From NCBI RefSeq assembly GCF_014652855.1, contig NZ_BMZP01000006.1, positions 35,584 through 99,583 of the forward strand: 64,000 bases of DNA, read 5' to 3'. The notes under the pieces were generated by a model, which worked only from the letters and a program-made list of their open reading frames with translations, was not told the DNA's origin and made no database searches. Positions 1 to 8,895 of this stretch are shown in pieces (positions within the stretch are counted from its first letter, which is position 1; the number at the start of each line of letters is the position of its first letter). The DNA is from Novosphingobium pokkalii. Its GTDB lineage: Bacteria > Pseudomonadota > Alphaproteobacteria > Sphingomonadales > Sphingomonadaceae. The translations under genes were made by a program, and so were the position numbers.

Positions 1-2
1 TC

Positions 3-821
3 TCGGTGCCCTGGCATGACACGCTGTGCCGCCGTGCGCTGGCGCAGGACCATCTGGTGTGCACCGACGTCAGCGCCTGCTGGCCCGAAGTGGAGGCGGC
101 CAAGGCGCTGAAGATCGCGACTTATATCACCACGCCGCTGCGCCTGGCAGACGGCACGCTGGTGGGCACGCTGTGCGGCACCAGCCGCACGCCCACGCCG
201 GTGACCGAAGAGGGCCGCCAGGTGCTGACGCTGTTCGGCATGCTGATCCTGCGCCAGATCGAACGCGAAACACTGCTGGCACAGTTGCACGAAGCCAACC
301 GACAACTGGAGCGGCAATCGCGCACCGATCCGCTGACCGGCCTGCCCAATCGTCGCGCCCTGCTGCACGAGATGGAGCGCCTGTTTGCCATGGCGCGGCG
401 GGTGGAGCGCACGGTGCTGGTCGCCTTCCTGGACCTGGACGGTTTCAAGGCGATCAACGACCAGCACGGCCATGACGCCGGCGATCGCTTTCTGGTGCAG
501 ATCGGCCGCCGCCTGGAAGCGGGGCTGCGCAACGCCGATTGCATCGGCCGCCTGGGCGGCGATGAATTCGTGGCGATCGGGCTTGGCCCGCCGCTGGATG
601 ACGGCCCGCAAGGCGCGGTTCATGCCTGGCACGCCCGGCTCACGCCGCTGACCTGCGGGGAATACGATCTGGAAACCTGCCGGATCGCCTATCCCGGCGC
701 CAGCGTGGGCGTGATCAGCGCCGATCCGCGCACCCTGACGCCAGAAGACGCGCTGCGCCTGGCCGACGCCGCTATGTACGAAGACAAGCGGCGGCGCCGG
801 GAAGCGGTCACAGTGTCTTGA
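3..821 (+). CDS. GAF-GGDEF diguanylate cyclase, 5' end outside window
   Basis: Makes cyclic di-GMP from two GTP. The reading frame is open to the left edge, so the N-terminus lies upstream; the GTG at base 6 is probably internal. About 90 visible residues look like the end of a GAF sensor domain. A short helical linker follows, then a complete GGDEF domain: DPLTGLPNRRAL, FLDLDGFKAIND and an intact GGDEF active site at visible residues 184-188. RNAD at 175-178 sits exactly five residues before it, which is the spacing of the RxxD inhibitory site, so product inhibition is expected. No membrane segment is visible. The gene ends 14 bases inside the convergent mmsB gene. The enzyme class is secure; the signal sensed is unknown. 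Confidence 0.88.
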   Translation, partial: SVPWHDTLCRRALAQDHLVCTDVSACWPEVEAAKALKIATYITTPLRLADGTLVGTLCGTSRTPTPVTEEGRQVLTLFGMLILRQIERETLLAQLHEANRQLERQSRTDPLTGLPNRRALLHEMERLFAMARRVERTVLVAFLDLDGFKAINDQHGHDAGDRFLVQIGRRLEAGLRNADCIGRLGGDEFVAIGLGPPLDDGPQGAVHAWHARLTPLTCGEYDLETCRIAYPGASVGVISADPRTLTPEDALRLADAAMYEDKRRRREAVTVS

Positions 822-1680
822 TGATCGCCGAAAAATCCTGCCCGGCATGGCCATCGGCGGCAAACGCGGCATAGAGCTTTTCCGCCAGGTGGCCCATCGG
901 CACCGGTGCGCCGGCCTCTTCCGCCGCACCCATCGCCAGGCGCAAGTCCTTGAGCATCAGCGCCGTGGCAAAGCCGCCCTGATAGCCGTTGTCGGCCGGG
1001 GTCTGCGGGCCGACGCCGGGCACCGGGCAATAGCTGGTCATCGACCAAGACTGGCCGGACGCCTTTGACGCGATGTCGTAGAACGTCTGCAAGTCCAGCC
1101 CCAGCCGTTCGGCGAGGCGGAAGCTTTCGCAGGTGGCCACCATCGTCGCGCCCAGCAGCATGTTGTTGCAGATCTTGGCCGCCTGCCCGGCACCGGCGGC
1201 GCCGGCATGGATCACCGCCTTGCCCATCGCCGCCAGGATCGGCTCGGCCGCCGCGAATGCCGCATCCGTGCCGCCGACCATGAACGTCAGCGTGCCGCCG
1301 CGCGCCGCCGCGATGCCGCCGGAAACCGGGGCATCCACGATCGGGTGGCCCGCCGCGCTCGCCACCTCGGCCAGCCGCCGCGCAGTGGCGACATCGATGG
1401 TGGAGCAATCGATCAGCAGGGCGCCGGCTGGGGCCGTGCCGATCACCTGGTTTTCGATCACGTCACCCACGATAGCCCCGTTGGGCAGCATCGTCACCAC
1501 CACGTCGGCGCCTGTCACGGCATCGGCCACGGTGGAACAGGGCGTGCAGCCCGCTTCCTGCGCGGCAGCGAGCGCGGGCGCGGACAGATCGAACGCGCGC
1601 ACCTGGTGGCCCGCCTTGGCGAGGTTGGCGGCCATGCCGCCGCCCATGTTGCCCAGGCCAATGAATGCAATTGCCGCCAT
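808..1680 (-). CDS. mmsB: 3-hydroxyisobutyrate dehydrogenase
   Basis: NAD-dependent oxidation of 3-hydroxyisobutyrate to methylmalonate semialdehyde in valine catabolism. The 290-residue protein opens with a Rossmann motif (IAFIGLGNMGGGMA) and carries the substrate-binding DAPVSGG motif and the catalytic lysine region GQAAKICNN, all in family order. The ATG at 1680 is chosen because GGGAGAGG stands just upstream; an in-frame ATG eight codons earlier would put that site inside the gene. It is last in the operon, 171 bases after the enoyl-CoA hydratase gene. That gap holds two strong hairpins, so its expression may be reduced or set separately. It overlaps the convergent cyclase gene by 14 bases. 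Confidence 0.93.
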   Translation of the reverse strand: MAAIAFIGLGNMGGGMAANLAKAGHQVRAFDLSAPALAAAQEAGCTPCSTVADAVTGADVVVTMLPNGAIVGDVIENQVIGTAPAGALLIDCSTIDVATARRLAEVASAAGHPIVDAPVSGGIAAARGGTLTFMVGGTDAAFAAAEPILAAMGKAVIHAGAAGAGQAAKICNNMLLGATMVATCESFRLAERLGLDLQTFYDIASKASGQSWSMTSYCPVPGVGPQTPADNGYQGGFATALMLKDLRLAMGAAEEAGAPVPMGHLAEKLYAAFAADGHAGQDFSAIIKTL

Positions 1681-1726
1681 GGCAGCCTCTCCCGTTGTAA
1701 GCATTGCTGGTATTGATCGAAGCGGC

Positions 1727-1812
1727 GTTCGGCATCGGCCCGCTCCCCCGCCTGGCCTTCCAGCGGTGCTATCCTGTGGGAGGCCGGGTGGGGGAGCGGG
1801 CTGGTGCCGAAC
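1727..1812. repeat. Long imperfect inverted repeat (31-base arms)
   Basis: Arms at 1727-1757 and 1782-1812 are complementary over 31 bases with four mismatches. All four are transitions, so they could become G-U pairs in one of the two possible transcripts. The loop is 24 bases. The element fills most of the gap before mmsB and abuts a second perfect hairpin at 1813-1844. It may be a transcript stabiliser, a processing site or a degenerate terminator. Confidence 0.7.
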
Positions 1813-1844
1813 ATCGGGATTTCCGGCTGGCCGGAAATCCCGAT
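1813..1844 (-). terminator. Perfect 15-bp hairpin after the enoyl-CoA hydratase gene
   Basis: ATCGGGATTTCCGGC at 1813-1827 is exactly complementary to 1830-1844, with a two-base centre (effective loop larger). It begins eight bases after the stop codon at 1852. No T-run follows, so a rho-independent terminator is uncertain; attenuation between hydratase and mmsB, or mRNA 3'-end protection, fits as well. Confidence 0.6.
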
Positions 1845-1851
1845 CGGATGG

Positions 1852-2634
1852 TCAACGCCCCTGCCAGACGCCGGCGCGCTTTTCCACGAAAGCGGCCATG
1901 CCTTCGGCCTTGTCCTGCGTGGCGGTGAGCACCTGGAACATGCGGCGTTCGGCCAGCAGGCCCTGGTCCAGCGTGGTTTCGAACGCCAGGTTGACCATTT
2001 CCTTGTTCATCAGCGCGGCCAGCGGCGGCATGGCGGCAATGGTCTGCGCGGCTTTCAGCGCTTCGGGCAGCAGATCGGCGTGCGGCACCACGCGGCTGAC
2101 CAGGCCGCCGCGTTCGGCTTCGGCGGCGTCCATCATCCGCCCGGTCAGGCACATGTCCATCGCCTTGGCCTTGCCCACGGCGCGGGCCAGGCGCTGCGAG
2201 CCGCCCATGCCCGGCGCCACGCCCAGCTTGATTTCCGGCTGGCCGAACTTTGCGTTCTCGCTGGCGATGATGAAATCGGCCATCATCGCCAGTTCGCAGC
2301 CACCGCCCAGGGCAAAGCCGTTGACCGCCGCGATCCACGGCTTGCGCGTGGCCTTGACCAGCTTGCTGGTCCAGCCTTCGAAGAAATCCTCGGCATAGAA
2401 TTCGGCCGCCGGCTTGTCGGCCATTTCCTTGATATCGGCCCCGGCGGCAAAGGCCTTGTCGCCGCTGCCGGTCAGGACCGCGCAGCGCTGTGCCGGATCG
2501 GCCTGGAACGCGGCAAAGGCGGTGATCAGGTCGGCCAGCACCTGGCTGCTCAAGGCATTGAGCGCCTGCGGCCGGTTGAGCGTGATCAGCGTGACGGCGC
2601 CCTGGGTTTCGACCAGGATCGTTTCATAGCTCAT
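1852..2634 (-). CDS. Enoyl-CoA hydratase (valine pathway)
   Basis: Crotonase-family enzyme that hydrates enoyl-CoA; here the likely substrate is methacrylyl-CoA, giving 3-hydroxyisobutyryl-CoA. The 260-residue protein has the oxyanion-hole segment [10 protein letters not shown] and the two catalytic glutamates in [11 protein letters not shown] and [15 protein letters not shown]. The start at 2634 overlaps the upstream stop codon as ATGA; an ATG four codons earlier (2646) is possible but less typical. It sits between the 3-hydroxyisobutyryl-CoA hydrolase gene and mmsB, which supports the pathway assignment. Sequence alone does not separate methacrylyl-CoA from other short enoyl-CoA substrates. 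Confidence 0.88.
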   Translation of the reverse strand: MSYETILVETQGAVTLITLNRPQALNALSSQVLADLITAFAAFQADPAQRCAVLTGSGDKAFAAGADIKEMADKPAAEFYAEDFFEGWTSKLVKATRKPWIAAVNGFALGGGCELAMMADFIIASENAKFGQPEIKLGVAPGMGGSQRLARAVGKAKAMDMCLTGRMMDAAEAERGGLVSRVVPHADLLPEALKAAQTIAAMPPLAALMNKEMVNLAFETTLDQGLLAERRMFQVLTATQDKAEGMAAFVEKRAGVWQGR

Positions 2635-3716
2635 AACGGGGTCCATTCCTCTTGCTGCGGCCCATCCCTGTTAACCGAAAGCGGCGCAAAGATCGCATCG
2701 AGTTCGTCCGGCGCCACGCCATCTGGGCTGGCCGGGTTCCAGCGCGGGCTGTTGTCCTTGTCAACGATCACCGCGCGCACGCCTTCGGCAAAATCGGGCC
2801 GCACGATCATGCGGCCGCCGATGCGGTATTCCATCGCCATGTTCGCCGCGAAATCAGGCAAGGTCAGGCTGGTGGCAAGCTGGCGCAGCGACACCGCGCA
2901 GGAAAACGGCGCACGGGTGTTCAAGGTGGCCAGGGTTTCCTGCGCGAAGGGCGACGGATCGCGGGCCAGCGAGGCAAGGATTTCGGCTAGGCTGTCATGG
3001 CTGAAATGGCGCGCGATGGCCTCCGCCCACGCTGCGATCGGCGCCGGGCCGGGGGTGGCGGCCAAGGCATCGAGCGCCTGGCCGACGCTCTCGCCCGCCG
3101 CGATGCGGGCCTTGGCCTGGGCCAGTGCGGCTTCGTCCAGATAGTGCGTGGCAAGGCCCGCCCAGAGGCATTCGGCGCCGTCGAGCCGCGCGCCGGTCAG
3201 TGCCAGATATTGTCCCAGCCGGCCTTGCAGGCGCGAAAGATACCAGCCGCCGCCCACGTCGGGAAACAGGCCGATGCCGGTCTCGGGCATGGCCAGGCGC
3301 GTCTTGGCGGTGGCCACGCGCCAGCGCGCCGGCTGGGAAATGCCCACGCCCCCGCCCATGGTGATGCCGTCCATGAACGCCACCACCGGCTTGGCATACG
3401 TGAACAGCAAGTGGTTGAGGCGGTATTCGTGGAAGAAGAATTCCCGTCCGCGCGCGCCGCCGTCTTCCAGCGCGGAGCCGCGCAGCAGGGCAATGTCGCC
3501 ACCCGCGCAAAACCCGCGCGACAGCTTGGGATCGCCATCGGGCGCGGGCGCGTGGTCGATGATCACGGCGGTGATCGCCGGATCGTCGCGCCAGGCGAGC
3601 AGCGCGTCGGTCATCGCCTTGACCATCGGCAGAGTCAGCGCGTGGATCGCGCGCGGGCGGTTGAGCGAGAGAATGCCGGCCGCGCCATCGCGGCGCACGA
3701 TCACGTCAGGGGTCAT
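2631..3716 (-). CDS. 3-hydroxyisobutyryl-CoA hydrolase
   Basis: Hydrolyses 3-hydroxyisobutyryl-CoA to free 3-hydroxyisobutyrate, the step before MmsB. At 361 residues it has the length of the HIBCH branch of the crotonase superfamily, longer than ordinary hydratases. Family motifs are RGFCAGGDI (oxyanion hole), [10 protein letters not shown] and [20 protein letters not shown], with the catalytic Glu and Asp. Its start overlaps the acyl-CoA dehydrogenase stop and its stop overlaps the hydratase start, both as ATGA, indicating tightly coupled translation. The operon order matches the order of reactions from isobutyryl-CoA. Confidence 0.9.
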   Translation of the reverse strand: MTPDVIVRRDGAAGILSLNRPRAIHALTLPMVKAMTDALLAWRDDPAITAVIIDHAPAPDGDPKLSRGFCAGGDIALLRGSALEDGGARGREFFFHEYRLNHLLFTYAKPVVAFMDGITMGGGVGISQPARWRVATAKTRLAMPETGIGLFPDVGGGWYLSRLQGRLGQYLALTGARLDGAECLWAGLATHYLDEAALAQAKARIAAGESVGQALDALAATPGPAPIAAWAEAIARHFSHDSLAEILASLARDPSPFAQETLATLNTRAPFSCAVSLRQLATSLTLPDFAANMAMEYRIGGRMIVRPDFAEGVRAVIVDKDNSPRWNPASPDGVAPDELDAIFAPLSVNRDGPQQEEWTPL

Positions 3717-4855
3717 TGCAGCAGGTCCCGGCCCACGATCAGGCGCATGACTTCGTTGGTCCCTTCCAGAATGCGGTGCACGCGCAAGTCGCGCCAGAAG
3801 CGTTCGATCGGATAGTCGCGCAGATAGCCATAGCCGCCGAACATCTGGAGCGCGCGATCGACCACGGCCGAGCCGGTATCGGTGGCAAAGCGCTTGGCCA
3901 TGGCGGAAAAGCGCGTCTTGTCCGGCGCACCGGCAGTGACCTTGGCCGCGGCGAGATAGAGCAGCGCGCGCGCCGCTTCGAGTTCGGTGGCCATGTCGGC
4001 CAGCACGAACTGGGTGTTCTGGAATTCGGCCAGGGCGCGGCCGAACTGGCGGCGCTCTTTCACGTATGCGATGGCTTCATCCAGGCAGCGCTGCGCCCCG
4101 CCGAGCGAGCAGGCGCCGATATTGAGCCGCCCGCCATCGAGCCCGGCCATGGCGATGCGGAACCCCTCGCCCTCTGTCCCCAGGCGGTTGCCGACCGGCA
4201 CGCGCACGTTGTCGAGGATCACTTGCGCGGTGGGCGAGGCATTCCAGCCGAGCTTGCGTTCGGGCGCGCCGAACGACAGGCCGGGCGTGTCCTTTTCCAC
4301 CAGCACGCAGGAAATGCCGCGCGGCCCGGCTTCCCCGGTGCGGACCATGATCAGGTAGAGATCGTTGACCCCGCCGCCGGAAATGAACTGCTTCGTTCCA
4401 TTGAGCACATAGTGATCGCCGTCCAGCCGCGCGGTGGTGGCGAGCGCGGCCGCGTCGGACCCGGAGCCAGGCTCGGTCAGGCAGTAGGAGCCGAGCTTGT
4501 CCATCGCCAGCAGGCCGGAGAGATGCTGCGCCTTGAGCTCTGGCGAGCCATAGCTGTCGAGCATCCAGGCGGCCATGTTGTGGATCGACAGGAACGCGGC
4601 GGTGGTGGGGCAGCCATAGGCCATCGCCTCGAACACCAGGGCCGCTTCCAGCCGGCCGAGGCCGACGCCGCCGCCCGCCTCGGACACATAGATGCCGCCC
4701 AGGCCCAGCTCGCCCGTGGCGCGCAGCACGTCGCGCGGGAACGTGTGTTCCTCGTCCCAGCGGGCGGCATGGGGGGTGATCGCTTCGGCAGTGAACCGGC
4801 GTGTCATGTCCTGAATGGCAAGCTGGTCTTCGGTCAGGGCAAATGCCTGAGACAT
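3713..4855 (-). CDS. Acyl-CoA dehydrogenase, probably isobutyryl-CoA dehydrogenase
   Basis: FAD enzyme that oxidises an acyl-CoA to the 2-enoyl-CoA. The 380-residue protein shows the usual three parts: an N-terminal helical domain, a middle beta domain (YCLTEPGSGSDAAAL, KQFISGGGVNDLYLIMVRTG) and a C-terminal helical domain (RRQFGRALAEFQNTQF, QMFGGYGYLRDYPIERFWRD, ILEGTNEVMR). The ATG at 4855 gives the normal family N-terminus; a longer frame upstream adds only low-complexity sequence. It is first in the operon with the hydrolase, hydratase and mmsB, so isobutyryl-CoA is the likely substrate. That substrate call rests on neighbours, not on residues. Confidence 0.88.
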   Translation of the reverse strand: MSQAFALTEDQLAIQDMTRRFTAEAITPHAARWDEEHTFPRDVLRATGELGLGGIYVSEAGGGVGLGRLEAALVFEAMAYGCPTTAAFLSIHNMAAWMLDSYGSPELKAQHLSGLLAMDKLGSYCLTEPGSGSDAAALATTARLDGDHYVLNGTKQFISGGGVNDLYLIMVRTGEAGPRGISCVLVEKDTPGLSFGAPERKLGWNASPTAQVILDNVRVPVGNRLGTEGEGFRIAMAGLDGGRLNIGACSLGGAQRCLDEAIAYVKERRQFGRALAEFQNTQFVLADMATELEAARALLYLAAAKVTAGAPDKTRFSAMAKRFATDTGSAVVDRALQMFGGYGYLRDYPIERFWRDLRVHRILEGTNEVMRLIVGRDLLQ

Positions 4856-5045
4856 CAAGGGCGCTCCTGCTCCCGCAGCAAAGGCGGTGGTTCTGTTTGG
4901 CGGCACCATGGCCCAGCGGGGATAGGCGCACAAATGCCTTTTTGGTCGCATCGGTTGTGCAAAAAAGGGGACACGACCCCATGGTCGCGCCCCCTTCCCG
5001 TGCATGCAACTGGCAGGTTTGCCAGTCTGGCCGATCGCTGGCCGA

Positions 5046-6338
5046 TCAGGCGACCGGTCGCCGCGCGTACCAGCCATAGCTGGCAATCACCGCATAGCAG
5101 ACCGCCGGGATCGCCAGCGCCAGTGCCAGGCTGTGCGTTACGTCAGCCACGCCGCCGGTCAGCAGCGGCAGGACCGCGCCGCCGAAGATCGCCACGTTGA
5201 TGATGCCCGAACCATCGGCCGCGCGCGCGCCCAGCTTTTCGCAGGCGAGGCTGAAGATGGTGGGGAACATGATCGAGTTCATCAGGCCGATGGCGAGCAG
5301 GCTGTAGCCCGACACGACGCCATTGGTGTGGGTGGACAGCGCTATCAAGGCAATCGCGAGGATCGCGTTGAACGCGAGCGCCTTGCCCGGTGCAACCTTG
5401 CGCAGCACGGCCGAGCCGATGAAGCGGCCAACCATGGCCCCGCCCCAGTAGACGCTGATGAGCTTGCCCGCAGCGGCTTCTTCCAGGCCCATGACATGGG
5501 CCTGGCGCAGATAGTTGACGATCAGCGAGCCGATCGAGACTTCGGCGCCGACGTAGAGGAAGATGCACAGCGCGCCAAAGCCGAAGCGCGGGCGCTTGAG
5601 CAGATCGAGCCCGGCCAGACCGCCGGATTGGGTGTGCTTTTCAGCCGGCAGGCGATTGCGGAACGACCACACCACTGCCGCGACCAGCGCCAGCGCGACG
5701 GCCAGGCCGATATAGCCCTTCACGATCGCGCCGCTTTCCGCCGTGCGATAGGCATCGAGCGCCGGGCCGGTGAGATCGGCGGCCGAAACCTTGGCCAGGC
5801 TGCCGAGGATCAGCGCGGCGCCGAACCAGGGAAACAGCGTGGTGCCCAGCGAATTGAACGCCTGGGCAAAAGTCAGGCGGCTGGATGCGGTGCGCGCCGG
5901 GCCAAGCAGCGAGATCAGCGGGTTGGCCACGACCTGGACCACCACCACGCCGCTGGCCAGCACGAACAGCGCGAGCAGGAACACGCCATAGGTGGCGCTT
6001 TGCGAAGCCGGGATGAACAGCAGGCAGCCAGCCATCATCGTCAGCAGACCCACGACCGCGCCGCGCATGTAGCCGATGCGCTTGACCAGGCGGGCGCCGG
6101 GAATGCCGATCACGGCATAGGCGGTGAAGAAGCAGAACTGCACCAGCATCGCCTGGGTGTAGTTCAGCGTGAACAGTTCCTTGAGCTTGGGAATGATCAC
6201 GTCGTTGAGCGAAGTGATCCCGCCAAAGATGAAGAACAGCCCGATGACGAAGACCTGCAACTGCGGGGCGTCGATATGGGCGGCTCCGTCCGGGCCGTCG
6301 GGATGGGCGCCCGCAGCAAGATCGGGGGCAAGGGCCAT
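5046..6338 (-). CDS. Sugar MFS transporter, glucose/galactose (FHS) type
   Basis: Proton-driven sugar uptake across the inner membrane. The 430-residue protein has about twelve hydrophobic segments after a polar N-terminus of about 25 residues. It resembles the fucose/glucose/galactose symporter family: FFIFGGITSLNDVIIPKLKELF near the first helix, VVVVQVVANPLISLLGP, and AQAFNSLGTTLFPWFGA in mid-protein. It lies 24 bases after the GH3 gene on the same strand, so it probably imports the monosaccharide released by that enzyme, and it would share the LacI-type operator before GH3. Confidence 0.86.
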   Translation of the reverse strand: MALAPDLAAGAHPDGPDGAAHIDAPQLQVFVIGLFFIFGGITSLNDVIIPKLKELFTLNYTQAMLVQFCFFTAYAVIGIPGARLVKRIGYMRGAVVGLLTMMAGCLLFIPASQSATYGVFLLALFVLASGVVVVQVVANPLISLLGPARTASSRLTFAQAFNSLGTTLFPWFGAALILGSLAKVSAADLTGPALDAYRTAESGAIVKGYIGLAVALALVAAVVWSFRNRLPAEKHTQSGGLAGLDLLKRPRFGFGALCIFLYVGAEVSIGSLIVNYLRQAHVMGLEEAAAGKLISVYWGGAMVGRFIGSAVLRKVAPGKALAFNAILAIALIALSTHTNGVVSGYSLLAIGLMNSIMFPTIFSLACEKLGARAADGSGIINVAIFGGAVLPLLTGGVADVTHSLALALAIPAVCYAVIASYGWYARRPVA

Positions 6339-6362
6339 GGTGATGTCTCTCCTAACGCTCCC

Positions 6363-8801
6363 TCACCCTTTGGGCGGGCAGGGAACGACGCTTCCAGTTG
6401 CCTCGACACGCGCATTGCTGAGCGTCACGACAAATCCCTGCGGCGCCGTGATGCGAAGCGGGGTGCCCACCTCCTTGAGGTTGGCGCCGGCATCGGCAAA
6501 ACAGCGCAACGGAATTCGTGTCTGGGTAACGGCCCCCTGCGGCGCAAGACGCAGGAGCGATGCCACATCCAGGCTGCCCGTGCCAACCGAAACCTTGATC
6601 GGCCCGGCCGGCAGCGCGTCGATCCGCCAATCCAGCCGAACTTCAAAGCCTTCGTCGGCCTGGCGGGTGAGATCGACGGGCGGCCCGTCGATGGCCAGCG
6701 CGCCGGGCGCGGCCCAGGTGAACTGCCGCGCATCTTCCTGCGCGGCGAGATCGACCGAACGCGCGGTGACGGCATTGTCCAGTCCGAGGTGCCAGGGCGA
6801 CGGGGCCACGCCACGGTTGAACCAGAGGTTGTCGCTCGCGGCCGCCGAGAGATCGACGCGCGGATCTTCGTTGACCGGGCCGACCGACTGGGCATGGGCA
6901 TAAGTCAGGCCATAGCCGGCCGGGAACAGCGGCGCAGTCACGGGCGAGCGCGCATCGGCCGGCCAGGGGAACGGCAGGGTACCGGCAAAATCGCGCGCCG
7001 GCTTGCCATTGGCCCCGGCCACGAGAACGTCGGCCACGCCGGCGCCCTGCGTGCCGGGCAACCAGGCCGCGACAAAGGCGTCGGAAGCATTGAGCAGCGG
7101 CCCGGCAAACAGCGGCCGACCCGAGAGGAACACCGAGACCACCGGAATGCCCTGGGCCTTGAGCCGGGCGATCAGCGCATCTTCGCCATGGCGCGGGCGG
7201 AACGCGAGATTGGCCACGTCGCCCTGGAATTCGGCATAGGGCGCCTCGCCATAGACGACCACGGCGACGTCGGGCTTGTCGGTGAACTGCCCATCGGGCG
7301 AGAGGGTGGCCTTGCCACCGGCCTTGGCCAGGGCATCGACCAGGCCGCGCCCGATCGTCTCGCCGCGCGGGAAATCGGCGGCCGCGGTGTCGGTGCCCTG
7401 CCAGGTGATCGTCCAGCCGCCGGCCTGCATCGCCATGCTGTCGGCCCCCGGCCCCGCCACTAGCACCTTGGCGCCGGGCTTGAGCGGCAGCAGGCCGCCG
7501 TTGTTCTTGAGCAGGACCAGCGACTTGGCCACCGCTTCGCGCGCCACGGCAAGATGCGCGGGGGCGCCGAGCTGATCGGGCGCACCGCGCAGGACCGGGG
7601 CTGCCCCCATCAGCCCGAGCTTGAATTTCACGCGCAGGATGCGGCGCACGGCATCGTCGATCCGCGCCATGGGAATCGCGCCCTGCTGCACCTGGGCCAG
7701 CGTGGTGTCAAACAGGCCCTTCCAGCTATCGGGCGCCATCGCCATGTCGAGCCCGGCGTTGAAGCTGGCCGCGCACGACGTGACCGTGCAGCCTTCGACC
7801 TGGCCATGGCCGTTCCAATCGCCCACGACGAAGCCGCCAAAGCCCATGCGGCCCTTGAGCACATCGGTGAGCAGCGAACGGTTGCCGTGGTTCTTCACCC
7901 CGTTCCAACTGGAAAAGCTGGCCATGACGGTGAGCGCGCCGGCATCGATCGCGGCGGGGTAGCCCTGGGCATGGCGGGCCACGAGTTCGGCCTCGCCGAT
8001 GCGGGCATCGCCCTGGTCCTTGCCCTCGAACGTGCCGCCATCGGCCAGGTAGTGCTTGGCGGTGGCCGCCACATGGGTGCTATCGACCGGGCGGCCTGCG
8101 CGCAGCGGGCCTTGCAGGCCGGTGACCATGGCGCGGCCATAGGCGGCGACCAGCGCGGGATCGGCGGCATAGCCTTCATAGCTGCGGCCCCAACGCAAGT
8201 CTTGCGGCACGGCCAGCGTGGGAGCGAAGGTCCATTCGATGCCGGTGGCGGCAATCTCGTCGGCCGTGGCCGCGCCGATGCGCTGCACCAGTGCCGGATC
8301 GTGCATCGCGCCAAGGCCGATGTTGTGCGGGAAGATCGTGGCGCCGGGCAGGTTGCTGTGGCCGTGCACGGCATCGACGCCGAACAGGATCGGGATGCCC
8401 GCCCCCGCCTTGGCCGATGCGGCGCGATATTCGCCCACCAGCCGCGCCCACTCCGCCCCGCTGGCGCGCTCGTTGCCATAAGGGCCGCTGTTGCCGCCGG
8501 CCAGGATCGAGCCGAGCGGATAGCGTTGCAGATCGGCCGGCGTGACCGAGCTGATATCGCCCTGGATCATCTGGCCGATCTTCTGCGCCAGCGTCATGCG
8601 CTTGAGCAGCGCGGTGATCCGCGCTTCGGTGGCGGGGGCGGTGATCGCTGCCGGGCTGTGCGCAGCGGGCCACTGCGCGGGATGGGCGGTGGCGCGCGCG
8701 GGCAGCGGAGGCGCTGCGCTGGCCAGTGCAGGTTGGGCCAGCGCGGGTTGAATCAGGGCCATCAGGCCGGTGGCGGCCAGCAGCAGGCGGCGCGGGATCA
8801 T
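6363..8801 (-). CDS. Exported GH3 beta-glucosidase
   Basis: Cleaves terminal beta-linked glucose from oligosaccharides, probably in the periplasm. The 812-residue protein starts with a signal peptide (RRLLLAATGLMALIQPALAQ). Family 3 landmarks follow: the substrate-binding KHYLADGG at about 249-256, the nucleophile Asp328 in GGFVVGDWNG, and a second alpha/beta domain with LVLLKNNGGLLPLKPG. The C-terminal 180 residues look like an added beta-sandwich or carbohydrate-binding-type domain. The start at 8801 has GAGAGAGGA six bases upstream; a longer frame is less likely. A LacI-type operator lies about 25 bases before the start. With the GH16 enzyme it fits breakdown of a beta-glucan such as laminarin. 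Confidence 0.9.
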   Translation of the reverse strand: MIPRRLLLAATGLMALIQPALAQPALASAAPPLPARATAHPAQWPAAHSPAAITAPATEARITALLKRMTLAQKIGQMIQGDISSVTPADLQRYPLGSILAGGNSGPYGNERASGAEWARLVGEYRAASAKAGAGIPILFGVDAVHGHSNLPGATIFPHNIGLGAMHDPALVQRIGAATADEIAATGIEWTFAPTLAVPQDLRWGRSYEGYAADPALVAAYGRAMVTGLQGPLRAGRPVDSTHVAATAKHYLADGGTFEGKDQGDARIGEAELVARHAQGYPAAIDAGALTVMASFSSWNGVKNHGNRSLLTDVLKGRMGFGGFVVGDWNGHGQVEGCTVTSCAASFNAGLDMAMAPDSWKGLFDTTLAQVQQGAIPMARIDDAVRRILRVKFKLGLMGAAPVLRGAPDQLGAPAHLAVAREAVAKSLVLLKNNGGLLPLKPGAKVLVAGPGADSMAMQAGGWTITWQGTDTAAADFPRGETIGRGLVDALAKAGGKATLSPDGQFTDKPDVAVVVYGEAPYAEFQGDVANLAFRPRHGEDALIARLKAQGIPVVSVFLSGRPLFAGPLLNASDAFVAAWLPGTQGAGVADVLVAGANGKPARDFAGTLPFPWPADARSPVTAPLFPAGYGLTYAHAQSVGPVNEDPRVDLSAAASDNLWFNRGVAPSPWHLGLDNAVTARSVDLAAQEDARQFTWAAPGALAIDGPPVDLTRQADEGFEVRLDWRIDALPAGPIKVSVGTGSLDVASLLRLAPQGAVTQTRIPLRCFADAGANLKEVGTPLRITAPQGFVVTLSNARVEATGSVVPCPPKG

Positions 8802-8825
8802 GGCAGGTCCTCTCTCGGGCAAATC

Positions 8826-8841
8826 TTGTGAACGTTCTCAA
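8826..8841. promoter_or_regulatory. LacI-type operator before GH3
   Basis: TTGTGAACGTTCTCAA is an imperfect palindrome with the central CG step typical of LacI-family operators. The identical 16 bases occur at 18487-18502 before the TonB receptor of the same locus. A LacI regulator gene lies at 10106-11158, so autogenous control of the locus is likely. Confidence 0.75.
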
Positions 8842-8895
8842 TTGCGGTTTGTGGCATGCCGGGCGATGGAGATCAACGGGCTTTATCGCGCGGGT

